Of a stretch of 64,000 nt of DNA, positions 50,843 to 61,059 are shown piece after piece. The position numbers and the translations under genes are program-made. The notes below the pieces were generated by a model. It was not told where the DNA came from and made no database searches. It saw nothing but the letters and a program-made list of their open reading frames with translations. This DNA is from Gracilaria gracilis (lineage: Eukaryota > Rhodophyta > Florideophyceae > Gracilariales > Gracilariaceae): positions 868,001 to 932,000 of the forward strand of contig JARGSG010000012.1 of assembly GCA_030374805.1 (NCBI GenBank). The letters run 5' to 3'. Positions within the stretch are counted from its first letter, which is position 1, and each line of letters begins with the position of its first letter.

Positions 50843-51325
50843 GATTCAACAAGAGTTGAGGGTTAAGCATGCAGCTATTAAGGGGTCAGTAGCAGCCATG
50901 AAACAATAGAAGCATGCAAAGGACAGGGTGTTGCGGTCGATACGGGGAATGGTTGATGCTCAAAAAGTGAGGTAGAGCAGGCGTCAACAAGTGCGACTCC
51001 GAATCCATACGCTCCAACGCTCCAACACGAGCAATGGCAGCGCGGCACGGCGTGCACAGCAGCAGCAGCGCTTTCCGCCCGACGCGTGCGGTGCAAAAAA
51101 GAGTAAAGAGTGGCAGATAAGTGATAAGCAAGGATCACACGCTGGCCCGAGTGACACGGCGCCATGAAAGGACAGCAAGCGTGGTGTTGATATGCATAGG
51201 TTTCGTACTGTACAAACACGCACCGGCAGCAAAACAAACGACGGAAGGGTGGCGAGCGACGACTAGAAAAGGATGTGAGGGCGGGAGCAAACTGTGTTTG
51301 CGACCATGTGGTGGGTTTTGACACA
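50843..51325. other. intergenic
   Basis: Between the 453-aa gene start and the phosphatase 3' end. A long minus frame at 50878-51564 overlaps the phosphatase in another frame and is a shadow. Nothing else seen. Confidence 0.5.
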
Positions 51326-52465
51326 TTAGCGTGTAGCGGTAGAAACGGCGGTGCGAACGGATCTGAGTTTCCTTGGTGAAACATAGGCGCGCTTGGCAGC
51401 GACAGAAAGCAATCGATTCTCCGGCAGCAAGAGCGCAGTAAGTCGTCCGCCATAAACGCAGCCCGTATCAATTCCCTTTGCGAACGGGTACTGCTGCAAG
51501 CCTCTACAGGCGTCATGTCCAAACACGACGGTATGGGGGCCCTGCCACAACCTGGCCCACTCACAGCCCGCCACGGTCTTTGCGCTCACAGTGCCGTCGT
51601 TCAACACGCTCCTCATGTTCATCATGAGTCTGGGGTTCTGCTGGGTGAGCTTGACGCCCGGGATGAAGCCAGCGTGCACGAAGAGGTGCTTCCAAGGCGC
51701 ACACTCGATGAACCACGGCGCATCGCTGAGAAACTTGAAGTCATGCGAGGACAGAGTGGAGGCAATACGCGCATGTTCCGGCGACACGATGGCGTCGACG
51801 CCGCGTCGCTTGGCGGCGCAAAAGCGAATGACTTCATAATCATGATTGCCGCGCACCATCCTGGCGCCAATCTCCCTGGCAAGCTGCACGACAGCGGCGC
51901 TGTCCGGGCCCTTTGCCACCAAATCGCCCAAAAAGATGACCTGATCGCCCGGCGAGTAATCGGCAAGCCTCAACAGGGCCTGCACCTCATCGATGCAGCC
52001 GTGCACATCGCCGACGACGATGAGGCGCGGCGACAGCCCCAAGGTGCGATCGGCGTGCGACGGCGACACGGCGCGCACGGCAGGCGGCGGCGGCGGCGGC
52101 TGTTGGCGGAGGGCGGTTGCATCGGGCAGCGGCGCCATGCGTCGCGACAACAAGAGCTTGACAGGTGGGGGCTGCAACAAGCGCCATCGCGCGGCGCTGC
52201 GGTACCAATTCTTAAGCGCGCGCACGCCGGCAGCGCGCGGGTTGGACGCGGTAAGATAGCCGGGCGACAAGGGGGTGATGGAGCCGTACAGCAGGCGCAG
52301 ATAGCGGTAAGGCGGGTCGGCGGGTCGTCGCTTGCGCGTGGTGGTGATCAAGCCGCGCTGGAAGACGTACGTGAGCACGGGCGGCGCGGCGCACAGCAGA
52401 AGCTCCGGCGCGATGGGCGGCGCGTGCAGCGCGACGGTGGGCAGCGACGGCAGGCTGTGTGCCGC

Positions 52466-52502
<37 letters not shown>

Positions 52503-52575
52503 TGCGCGGGCGGCGAGGAGGATCGTAGCGTCCACGCGTGCACGCGGCGCGTGAGGATGAGCTTGGAGCGACGTG

Positions 52576-52631
<56 letters not shown>

Positions 52632-52738
52632 TGGTGACTGGCCGATGAGCGCGGGCGGCGACGCGGGCGCACGCGGGGCGCGCGACGCGACGACGGCAGC
52701 GGCGTGGGCGACAGAAAGGCGGCGGTGGCGGCGCTCAT
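51326..52738 (-). CDS. ApaH-like metallophosphatase with low-complexity N-terminus, 470 aa
   Basis: The C-terminal 250 residues hold a calcineurin-like phosphatase domain with all metal motifs: VVGDVHGC, LGDLVAKGPDS, RGNHDYEV, FVHAGFIPG and VFGHDACRG. GDLVAKGPDS followed by GNHD rather than GDxVDRG and GNHE places it with bacterial-type ApaH/ApaH-like phosphatases, which cleave dinucleoside polyphosphates or, in some eukaryotes, the mRNA cap. The N-terminal 220 residues are low complexity: a run of about 16 prolines and an alanine run encoded by CGG/CCG repeats. I chose the ATG at 52738 (MSAATAAFLSPTPLP), which gives an Ala/Ser/Arg start like a plastid leader. The frame is open further upstream, but only over simple repeats. 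Confidence 0.85.
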
Positions 52739-53246
52739 GGTGGACGAGCGCGCTGGCAGCGGGCGGCACGGCGGCGGGCGGCGGCGTGGGGCAGGGCGCA
52801 GCGTGTGCGCTCGATCTGGCGGCGCGCGCGGCGCAGATTGGCGGCGTGCGGGCGTGCGGCGGCGGCGCGCGCTCGGACGCAGCACAACGCGCACACGTGC
52901 GCGCGGTGGCGGGGGCGGGAAAAAGTTACGGAGAACAGCCAAACAAAGGCGCAGAGCAGCGCACGGTGTAACATCAGATACGGCGGCGCACGGCGCAGCG
53001 CTTCTCTCGCGAGCGCGTGCGGTGGGCGACTTTGTGTGTGTTGTGTTCAGTGAACAGGTGTGCCTCGCGACGCGGTGGGGGGCCCGCGCGCCGACCGCGG
53101 CGGACGTCTCGAGTCTGCGGCACACGCGCAGCACATGAGCAGGAGCGAGACGGTGCGCGACCGCGGCACGGCTGACGTAAAGGGGCGATAAGTGCATGGC
53201 ATGGCTCGGTGTACGTATCCATATACGTCGATATAGTCGCGCAGCA

Positions 53247-53283
<37 letters not shown>

Positions 53284-53398
53284 GCGGGCGGTCGGTCGGG
53301 CTGTCGACGCAAGAGGCGGATGCAACACGGCCGCCATGACGTGAGACCAGCGCCACGCGTGGCGCCCTAACCGCGCCCGCGCTGGGCGGCGAGCTGCA

Positions 53399-53430
<32 letters not shown>

Positions 53431-54229
53431 CCGTCGCCGCTGAATCTGTGCGCGGGCGGCGCCGCGCGTGCGGTCTCGCGACAGCAGCGGCAGCAGCAGC
53501 AGCAGTAGCGGCGACGGCGGCGGCGCGACCACGACACGACGCGCATGCGCTCCAGTGCGCAGCGCACTGTCATTGGCGCTTACGCTTGGTGGCTGTGGTG
53601 CGTGCGCGTCTTTTTTGCTTGTCGCGGCGGCGCCGCGTCTAAAAATACGGCGGCGCCCTTCATTGCGCGCGCGCGCGCGCGGCGCCAACGGCTGACAGCC
53701 GCCGGAAAAAGGCGGCGCGGCGCGGCGCGGCGCGGCGCCAAAAAGACGCGCGCGCGCTTGCGCGCCCCTTTTTTCTTTCCGCTTTGCTCACAGCGCTTTC
53801 CACACGCCGCGCCGCGTGCGCGCTGTGCGTGCTGCAGCAGCACCGGCGCTTGCGCGCTGTGTGTGTGGTGCATGGCGCGTGCTGCACGCGCCACCGCTGC
53901 TCTGCTGCTGCTGCTGCTCGCTGCTCGCTGCTCGCTGCTCGCTGCTCGTTGCTTGCTAGTACAAATACTGCGCGTGGTCGCGCACCCTCCCTCCCCCGCC
54001 CCCCTCACCGCCCGCCGCCCCGCTCCATCCCACCGCTCTCACCGCCCCCCCCCCATTCTAACATACACATCTCCGTGTTGCTCAAAAACTGCGCCGTTCC
54101 CTTCGCTCCGCGCTTCTCCTCCCCCCCCCCCCCCCCCCCCCACCTTAGGCGCTCATTCCGCGCGCGTCGCCGCCGCCGCCGCCCCGCTTGCGCTCGCGTG
54201 TGTGTGCCCGCATCCGCCGCCTTGCAGCT
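52739..54229. other. extremely GC-rich divergent spacer with simple repeats
   Basis: No gene is supported; the many long open frames are a by-product of GC content. Simple repeats: GGC runs at about 53244-53283, CGTCGC hexamers at about 53400-53432, GCTCGCT repeats at about 53912-53949 and a 21-base C run at 54121-54141. A TGACGTAA site is at 53173-53180. The region is shared between the phosphatase (minus) and psq-HTH (plus) genes. Confidence 0.55.
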
Positions 54230-54640
54230 ATGGACATGGTACAGCTGCTGTCGCCACAGTCATCGCCACCCACGCGCACATTTACGCAACCGCAACCGCA
54301 ACCGCAACCTCCGCCGTCGCCGTCGCCGTCGCCGTCGCCATGCTGCGGCGCGGCGCTGCACGCGACGCGCGTATGGTCGGCGGCGCGCTTGCCGCCGTCG
54401 TCGCCCGTGTCGGTGGTGCGCGACGAGCACGATCGCGACTCGCGGCTGGAGACGGCGGTGCGTCTGGTGACCACCGAAAAGTACTCGGTGCGCAAGGCGG
54501 CGTCCGCGCTGTCGCTGCCCAAAAGCACGGTTCATCGCTACCTGCAGGCCACGCGCGGTATTGTGAAGAGGAAGAAGACGTTGCTGTCGCCGCCGCCAAA
54601 GTGCGCCATTGCGTTCCTGCTCGCGCGTAGCGAGTGCTGA
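54230..54640 (+). CDS. small protein with psq-type HTH domain, 136 aa
   Basis: From the ATG at 54230 (MDMVQLLSPQ) the first 60 residues are Pro/Gln/Ser-rich, with PQ and SP repeats encoded by CAACCG and CCGTCG hexamers. Residues about 73-107, LETAVRLVTTEKYSVRKAAS then ALSLPKSTVHRYLQ, form a helix-turn-helix of the pipsqueak/CENP-B N-terminal type, as in Tigger, Pogo and Jerky-related transposases. The DDE nuclease that follows this domain in transposases is absent; the protein stops 30 residues later. It is either a domesticated DNA-binding domain acting as a transcription factor or the sole surviving exon of a transposase. The frame lacks stops and the HTH is well kept, which favours the first. 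Confidence 0.65.
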   Translation: MDMVQLLSPQSSPPTRTFTQPQPQPQPPPSPSPSPSPCCGAALHATRVWSAARLPPSSPVSVVRDEHDRDSRLETAVRLVTTEKYSVRKAASALSLPKSTVHRYLQATRGIVKRKKTLLSPPPKCAIAFLLARSEC

Positions 54641-55483
54641 TTTTTTTCTTAGTTTGTTTGTGTATAGAAACGGTGTCTCTCCGCTAACAACATTTCGTTC
54701 ATAAAAAACATATGGCATCTATCTGTGTCGTGTGTCTACACATGTGTGCGCGCCCCTACGTGTGCTTGATGACGCGAGCGCTCTTCATGACGTGTTTGCC
54801 GCGACGGCGCACTCACACCCACACCCCCACACGCACACACACGCGCACACAATCTCGAGAGACGCTCGCGCGCGCGCAAATTAGTAGATGGGCGGCGCTC
54901 TCGCTGGCGGTGAGCCGCACCGAATATGTATTATGCGCACGCAGCGCGCGCCACACGCGCAGTTACGTCGCGCCACACGCGCAGTTACGTCAGCGCGGAG
55001 GCGGCGGCAGCGGCAGCGGCGGGGCGCGCGAAAAAAGCGCGCGCGCCAAACGGCGAGCGCGCGTCCCACCTAAAAACACAGCACACCCACACGCGCGCGC
55101 GCGCGCGCGATCTTTGTGCAACGTGGCAATTATAGGCGCGCGCGCGCCGCTATTTCGGGAGCGCCAACCGCGTGGCGCAAAAAAGGCGCGCTGTATTCCA
55201 CATTGGTTTTTGTTTTTTTTTGTTGCTGCTGCTGCTGCTTTTGCGGCGGGCGCGCGGGGGGGCACCGCGCGCACAAATGACACTGTCATACAGCTGTGCG
55301 CGCGCGGCGCGGCGGCGCGCAAGCATGCCCCCTCCCCCCCCGCGCCCATCACCGCGCGCCCGTGTCCCACACACACACGCAGCGCCGCGCGCGTGCGGCG
55401 GCCGCCGCCGCCGCCGCCGCTGCCGCCGTGGCAGCCAACGGAAAGCGCAAACAGCGCCCCAAAAAAAACAGGGCGCGCCTCGC
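54641..55483. other. GC-rich spacer
   Basis: Contains CA repeats at about 54811-54850, a 22-bp tandem duplication of GCGCCACACGCGCAGTTACG plus TC at about 54947-54990 that doubles a TTACGTC site, CG-alternating runs near 55095-55110 and a CCG run at about 55400-55425. No coding signature. Confidence 0.5.
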
Positions 55484-55556
55484 TGGATCTGCCGGGCTTC
55501 GATCCCGGTACCTCTCCCATGCTAAGGGAGCACTCTACCAATTGAGCTACAGACCC
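55484..55556 (-). tRNA. tRNA-Ala (AGC)
   Basis: The minus strand folds as a full cloverleaf of 73 nt. The acceptor stem is GGGTCTG with CAGATCC, the D arm TAGCTCAATTGGTAGAG, the anticodon arm CTCCC-TTAGCAT-GGGAG with anticodon AGC, and the T arm carries GATCGAAGC (TTC-equivalent loop). The G3-U70 pair, the main identity element for alanyl-tRNA synthetase, is present. There is no encoded CCA and no intron, as is normal for eukaryotic nuclear tRNA genes. Confidence 0.96.
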
Positions 55557-56159
55557 GCGTATCGGCGCCGGTGCAACGGCACGTTCAAACATGTCTTCAA
55601 ACTGTCAGTTTCCCCTCCCCCTGCGCCCTGCGTCACTGCGCGTCCCCCACGTATCTTCGCCTTGCGCGCATTTTCGTCTCGCCCGCCTCGTCTTGGTGCT
55701 CAAAACTAACAACCAACGCAGCGCGCTTGTACTCGTATCGCACATATCTACTGTACCACTGCTATTAGAAACAGCTTGTCGCTACATCCCCCCCCTTCAT
55801 CTACACTCAAGCGCGACGTTGCTTAAAACGCGCAACCAAATTCACCTTTCACACCCCGCTTCCCCACCAACAATTCAGCGCCGGACGCCACACGTTCACG
55901 ACAAACAATCAATGCCCCCCTCCCCCATCAATCATCCAATTCCTGTTCGAATTTAAATTTCAAACCGCCGCTCCTTTTCTCACCGAAATCGGCCTGCAGC
56001 CCGCAATTATTCCGCTCCGCAACCAATTGGCGCGTGTGCGCGCAGCGCGCGCGCGCCGCAATCATTATCATAGATAGATATCTACTCCTCATCAGCGCGC
56101 AGCCGTGAAACGCGCGCCACCCGCCACGCGCCCAGCCGCTCACCGCCGTTCCAAGCAGC
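55557..56159 (+). other. spacer and promoter of the GT34 gene
   Basis: Sharp fall from the GC-rich block to mixed composition, then CG-rich again at 56035-56060. No TATAAAA box; GATAGATAGATATC at 56068-56081 is the only AT-rich element near the start. Confidence 0.45.
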
Positions 56160-57368
56160 ATGTCGCTGCTGCCGCCGCCGCCGCCGCCGCCTCTCGCGCT
56201 CGCGCGCGCGCGCGCGCCGCCGCCGCTGCTGCCGCTGCTGCTGCTGCTGTGCGTGGCGCAGCTCACCACGGCAGTCGCCAGTCAGAAGCTGCACCACTTT
56301 GAGACGCGCAATCTTACAGCGCTGGGCGCCTTGTCGCACGCGTGCAACGACGTGCGCCTCTCGCCGTCGCGCATCGCGCTGCTGCACATGGTCAACGACG
56401 TGTGGTTTTTCCGCGAGCTTGCAGAGATCACCCTCCGCAACAAGCGACGTTATGCCACGCGTCATGCCTTCGAGATCGTTGTTCACACCCCGTATGAGAC
56501 CGCCGGCCTGTTTACACCCGCCGACTGTACGGAACCTTCCGTCACCCGCCGCCTTTCCGACGGCCGCTGTTTCAAACACGCCGCCCGCTTTCAATTAGAT
56601 GATCGCGCGCCCACCTTCGGTAAGATCAAGCTTGCGCTTGATGCGTGTGTTGGCCGTGATGATTACTGGTTGTTGTGGACTGATGCCGACGCGCTCATAG
56701 TTAATCAATCCATCTCACTCTTGGACGTGGTTGACGACGCCTATCATGTCATTGTGGCTCACGACTGGTTCATGTTGAATGCAGGCGTCATGCTGTTCCG
56801 ATGCTCCCCATGGAACAAGCAATTCCTGCAGCGTGTTTACGACGCGCGTCAATTCGACAAGGCGCGCGCGCTCGATCAGAGTGCCTTTCATGATTTCTTC
56901 ACCAACCACCCCGACGTCAAGCCGCGCGTCAAGCACCTGCCCAAACATGCCATTAATGTTTACACCGAGGAGTACCGACCCGGCGACTTTATCTTGCACT
57001 TTGCGGGCAAGTTGTATGAAGCCACGCCGTGGGGCATCACCGACATTGCGCGACAATTTGACGTCCTTTCTCGCGTCGACGACCAGCAAAAAATCAGCTA
57101 CTTCTTTAACACTCCATACTTACTCAACTACTTCTCCGGCACTTGTGTCATGGGTCCGCCGGACAAAGACCCCAAGCGCGACTGTGATCCGCTGGACCCG
57201 CGTCGACTCAAGCTCCCAGAGCCACTAATTGCCATGAGCTATCCTAATCGTTACCGCCAACTGCAGTACAGAAACCCCAGAATGAAACACTGGAAGGATC
57301 CCTACGACGTGCCAGGAGCCACTGACATCAAGATCCGACGCACTCATCCTCCTTCTTCCTCCGCGTAA
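56160..57368 (+). CDS. GT34-family glycosyltransferase (GMA12/MNN10 type), 402 aa
   Basis: A type II Golgi enzyme. Residues about 22-40 (PLLPLLLLLCVAQLTTAVAS) are the signal anchor, preceded by a proline run. The catalytic domain includes YWLLWTDADALIVNQ, with the metal-binding DAD at 175-177, then FMLNAGVMLFRCSPWNKQFL, ALDQSAFHDF and FILHFAGKLYE, the block order of the GMA12/MNN10 family (NAG, QxA, HFAG). Members are alpha-galactosyl-, alpha-mannosyl- or xylosyltransferases acting on N-glycans or cell-wall polysaccharides; the sugar used here is unknown. The ATG at 56160 is the only one before the anchor. Convergent with DDX42, 38 bp apart. Confidence 0.9.
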   Translation: MSLLPPPPPPPLALARARAPPPLLPLLLLLCVAQLTTAVASQKLHHFETRNLTALGALSHACNDVRLSPSRIALLHMVNDVWFFRELAEITLRNKRRYATRHAFEIVVHTPYETAGLFTPADCTEPSVTRRLSDGRCFKHAARFQLDDRAPTFGKIKLALDACVGRDDYWLLWTDADALIVNQSISLLDVVDDAYHVIVAHDWFMLNAGVMLFRCSPWNKQFLQRVYDARQFDKARALDQSAFHDFFTNHPDVKPRVKHLPKHAINVYTEEYRPGDFILHFAGKLYEATPWGITDIARQFDVLSRVDDQQKISYFFNTPYLLNYFSGTCVMGPPDKDPKRDCDPLDPRRLKLPEPLIAMSYPNRYRQLQYRNPRMKHWKDPYDVPGATDIKIRRTHPPSSSA

Positions 57369-57406
57369 AAAACCCAAAACAGCTGCTCCCCACAGCTTGA
57401 GCCCCG

Positions 57407-59161
57407 TCATCGCCCTCTTCTCCTCCGACCCCGCCCGCGAGAGCGATCGCTGATTTCCCACCCACCAGCCACAATACCATCGAGTCCATCGGGTAGACAC
57501 CCACCTTTGCGGCCATACGCCTTGAGAGCGTCGCCTAGGAATTCGCTGTCGCTCTTGTTTCCCTTCACAACAAGAGTCCACGAAGTGCCTTTTCTGCCGG
57601 CGCGCCCGGTTCTTCCCACCCGGTGCACATGCCATTCCCAGCTCTTGGCGCTGCCGTAGTTCACCACGTTGCGCACGTCCTCAATGTCTAGTCCGCGTGC
57701 AGACAAGTCCGTAGTGACCAACAGCGACAGTTCACCGCTGCGAAACATCTGCAGCAGCTCCTCTCGGTCCGCGGCGTCTGTCTCGCCGTGAATGCACGCG
57801 GCCGCCATGCCCTTGATTCGAATAGAGTTGGCCACCGCCGCCGCATCGCCTCTGGTGCCGCAAAACACGATCACCAGCCCCTCTTCGCGCATCTTCACAA
57901 TTGCTTCCAGCAACCACCCCATTCTCTCCGCGTCGTTTGCGAACGAGCGATACTTTTCACTCACGTTCTCGTTCACCATCGAGTCTCCGCCCAAGCCCTT
58001 GATGACCACTCGCACCGCGTTGTTCAGAATCTCCTCCGCAAACCCTCTCACAACCTTGGGCAACGTTGCGGAAAACAGCAAGCGCTGCGCATCAGGCCGT
58101 ATCTGAGACAGGATGGCACGCACCTGATCGGTGAAACCAAGGTCAAACATGCGGTCCGCCTCATCCACCACCACAAACGAGCACCTCTTCATTGCACACG
58201 CACGCATCTTGAGCATGTCGATCAAGCGACCTGGCGTCGCCACAATCACCTCTGCCCCAGAGTCGCGGATGCGCTTGAACTGTTCGTACTTGGCGTGACC
58301 GCCCACCACACAGAGCACGCCCGCACGAGCATCGAACTTGCGAAGCACGCCTGTTATCTGAGTAGCCAGCTCCCTCGTCGGTGATAGAACCAGAGCGACG
58401 GGACCTGCGCCGCGAGAAGAGCCGCCTGGTTGACGAGCCACATGCGATAAAAGTGGAATGCCATACGCCACGGTTTTGCCGCTCCCCGTCTTCGCGATGC
58501 CTGTAATGTCGCGTCCCGCCAATGCAGCAGGAATGGCCACCATTTGAATGGGGGTTGGCGAAGCAAAAGCGGTCAGCAATGAAGAGAGTATATGCTTGGG
58601 GAGCTCGAGTGCGAGATCATCAAATGACGTCAAAGGGAAAAAGGTTCCATTGTAAAGGATGGCGCCCAGTTGTTGAAACCGTTCTTTAAGCTTCTCTTGG
58701 GAAAGATGCAGACGTGGCAGAGGTTTATACATGGACCACTTCACTTCGGAGAGCTGTTTGTTTGCATAGTCGACCGGTTGCAGCTTCAAGTCGCGAGCGT
58801 GATCCTCTCCGTTTTCGTTGACAATGTCTTTCGCTGGCTCACGCGGGTTCGTATAGAGCTTGTGCGAACTGTTCTCACCGGCATCATCGCTATCGCTGTC
58901 GTGTTTTGCAATGTGGGCAGCGTCTTTCTGTGGTTTTGAGTGGGTCGTTTGGCCGTGATGCAAACTGCTCATGAATGCATCGAGAGTGTCTTCGTCTTGA
59001 GATTTGCTCCCACCGTCTTTGTTGCTTGCGGTTTCGGGTGTGTCTTTTGCATGGTTTGGGACGACGGTCAGCGTTCTGAAACGAGACAATGGTCTTCGAC
59101 TGATATGGTCGGAATCTGAGTCATTCCCGAACATGGATGGCGCCGGTCGCGCCCGCTTCAT
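57407..59161 (-). CDS. DEAD-box RNA helicase, DDX42/RH24 type, 584 aa
   Basis: Residues 1-140 are acidic and include DTLDAFMSSL, a motif shared by the DDX42, DDX46 and PRP5 group. The core follows: Q motif FASPTPIQ, AKTGSGKT at about 223-230, PTRELA, TPGRLID, DEADRMF at about 333-339, SATLP, then a helicase C domain with VTTDLSARGLDI and HRVGRTGRAGRKG. RMFDLGFTDQVRAI and the GG motif before YEQ fit the DDX42 branch, a helicase linked to the U2 snRNP factor SF3B1. The start at 59161 gives the usual length minus the long C-terminal tail; the protein stops with an RG-rich tail RGRGRRRRGR. Nuclear, probably spliceosomal. Confidence 0.9.
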   Translation of the reverse strand: MKRARPAPSMFGNDSDSDHISRRPLSRFRTLTVVPNHAKDTPETASNKDGGSKSQDEDTLDAFMSSLHHGQTTHSKPQKDAAHIAKHDSDSDDAGENSSHKLYTNPREPAKDIVNENGEDHARDLKLQPVDYANKQLSEVKWSMYKPLPRLHLSQEKLKERFQQLGAILYNGTFFPLTSFDDLALELPKHILSSLLTAFASPTPIQMVAIPAALAGRDITGIAKTGSGKTVAYGIPLLSHVARQPGGSSRGAGPVALVLSPTRELATQITGVLRKFDARAGVLCVVGGHAKYEQFKRIRDSGAEVIVATPGRLIDMLKMRACAMKRCSFVVVDEADRMFDLGFTDQVRAILSQIRPDAQRLLFSATLPKVVRGFAEEILNNAVRVVIKGLGGDSMVNENVSEKYRSFANDAERMGWLLEAIVKMREEGLVIVFCGTRGDAAAVANSIRIKGMAAACIHGETDAADREELLQMFRSGELSLLVTTDLSARGLDIEDVRNVVNYGSAKSWEWHVHRVGRTGRAGRKGTSWTLVVKGNKSDSEFLGDALKAYGRKGGCLPDGLDGIVAGGWEISDRSRGRGRRRRGR

Positions 59162-59913
59162 GGCAACTCATGAGACGATGGCATTCACAACGATGCTGCT
59201 CGTCCTACCAATGCATAACAGCAAAATCGTCTCGAGGCAAACCCTTGCGGCGCTTTTTGCGTTCGAAACCTTTCGACTCACAACCACTGCTCACACTGAT
59301 TAGAAATAAGGTGTGCAATCGCCTGGCCTACCCTTGAGTCCGTCCAGCCTTCGAGTGTGTCACGAAGGCTCAAATTCGATGAGGAATATCCAAGTCCGTC
59401 AATGAGCCATCAAACAGAAGGCGGACGATCCATGCAAGTGCCGTGGGTATACAGATAGAAGGGCTGTTGAGAGCTATCCTAACACTTTTCAACTGCAACT
59501 TTTTTGCAACCGCCTTGACTTGGGGCAAAACTTGAGGGTAGCATCGTCAAACTTTGAAACATTTCGCTATGTTTTCGAAAAAGATATGACATGAGTAACC
59601 ATCCACTGCGCTATGCGATGAGAGATGCCCGCCGCCTCTTCGGCTGTCGGTGTCCACAAGGCAGCAGCTGTCGTCCGAACAACATCAGCAGCACTCTTAT
59701 GACCGCGCAGCACATGATGTACGAAGGTAGATAAAGCCGTTTTGTCAAAACGCTCGACGCAGTTCCTTGCATGTAGGCATGGGTTTCAGCAAAGAAGACG
59801 AGCATGGACACCGAGAGTATTTGCTAGTCAAGAGCAGCGGGTTCGTATTGTTTTGTCCACCAACGTCGCCAGATTTGTACAGTACTCAAGAGTGGCAGTA
59901 ACGTCTCCCAAGG
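59162..59913. other. divergent intergenic region
   Basis: Between the starts of DDX42 (minus) and agmatine deiminase (plus). No TATA box or repeat; nothing recognised. Confidence 0.5.
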
Positions 59914-61059
59914 ATGAAGCATCAGGGATTTTTGATATCAGACTGGGCCCAGCCTCACCGCATTCTGGTCGGATGGCCTCAGAGACAGGATACCTGGCGA
60001 CAGAACGGTGCTCCAGCTCGCGACGCCATAGTACGTTTAATAAACGCTATATTGTCAAACACTACCAATGTTCAAGTTTCTATCGTAGTTGGCGAAGGGA
60101 AGCAATACAAAGACATCCGCGAGCTATATAGCAACAAATGGCCTGAAGCATGCCTCAAGAGTGATCGCATATCTGTAGAGCATGTCCCCATGAACGACTG
60201 CTGGATGAGGGACACCGGACCTCTATTGATCGTCGACAAAAATTCTTCGAGGCACCTTCTGACGGGAGTTTGCTTCAGATTTAATGCGTGGGGAGGCGCA
60301 AACGGTGGCTGTTATGTGGACTACGGCAAGGACGATGAAGTCGCTTTCCGTTTATGCTCCCGTTTTGAATTTGAAGCGCGTCATGTGAACATGATACTAG
60401 AAGGTGGGTCAGTGTCGTCAGATGGTCAAGGAACTCTCTTGGTAACCAAAGAATGTCTCCTAAACCCGAACCGAAATCCGCAGCTAACGCAAAGTGATAT
60501 TGAACATACTCTGCGCACAAACCTTGGAGCCAGAAAGGTTATATGGTTGCCTTTTGGAGCCGCGTACGACTCCGACACGGATGGTCATGTAGACAACATG
60601 GCCATCTTCATCAGACGGGGGCATGTACTATTGCTATGGGCGGATGAAAACGTATGCCCAGATCAGCATCGACGAAGCGAGCTTGCGCTCCAAGTGCTGC
60701 AAAATAGCACAGATGCAGAGGGGAACTCGCTTTTCGTTCACAAAGTGACAGCGCCACCAATGTTGACAAGGTCAAAATGTGAGGCAGATGGCGTGCAGAA
60801 TGTTTCAGCTACGATAGCAAAGGAACGCTGCGAAGGAGAGCAACTCTGTGCGAGTTATGTGAACGTGGTGATCACGGACGAAGCTGTGTTTGCTCCTGCT
60901 TTTGGTGACGAGCACGCTGATGAGAGGGCACGGAGAGAACTTCAGGCGTCGTTTACCGAAACGGGCCAGAGGATTGTTATGGTGAGTGCGAGAGAGATTG
61001 TACTCGGTGGGGGAGGCCTGCACTGCCTGACTACAACCATTCCCGAATATGGGCAATAA
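59914..61059 (+). CDS. agmatine deiminase
   Basis: A 381-aa member of the guanidino-modifying (PAD_porph) family, which hydrolyses agmatine to N-carbamoylputrescine and ammonia in the plant/bacterial route to putrescine. Motifs in order: GWPQRQDTW, MNDCWMRDTGP (substrate-binding Asp), FNAWGGANG, LEGGSVSSDGQGTLL, SDTDGHVDNMAIFI (catalytic Asp and His), then GGGGLHCLT with the nucleophile Cys at about 371. Length equals the family norm (370-380 aa). The ATG at 59914 precedes the first conserved block directly, so a cytosolic enzyme is likely. All catalytic residues are present. Confidence 0.95.
   Translation: MKHQGFLISDWAQPHRILVGWPQRQDTWRQNGAPARDAIVRLINAILSNTTNVQVSIVVGEGKQYKDIRELYSNKWPEACLKSDRISVEHVPMNDCWMRDTGPLLIVDKNSSRHLLTGVCFRFNAWGGANGGCYVDYGKDDEVAFRLCSRFEFEARHVNMILEGGSVSSDGQGTLLVTKECLLNPNRNPQLTQSDIEHTLRTNLGARKVIWLPFGAAYDSDTDGHVDNMAIFIRRGHVLLLWADENVCPDQHRRSELALQVLQNSTDAEGNSLFVHKVTAPPMLTRSKCEADGVQNVSATIAKERCEGEQLCASYVNVVITDEAVFAPAFGDEHADERARRELQASFTETGQRIVMVSAREIVLGGGGLHCLTTTIPEYGQ

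Noticed and set aside
50878-51564. 228-aa minus frame
   Set aside because: Overlaps the phosphatase 3' end in another frame and has no signature.
51515-52528. 337-aa plus-strand frame
   Set aside because: Exactly antisense to the ApaH-like phosphatase, whose metal motifs prove the minus strand; GC-rich DNA lacks stops on both strands.
53545-55545. Several frames of 200-360 aa in the GC-rich block
   Set aside because: Ala/Arg/Pro low-complexity products on both strands and all frames with no domain; the psq-HTH frame and the tRNA are the only supported genes there.
57788-58384. 198-aa plus-strand frame
   Set aside because: Antisense shadow of DDX42.
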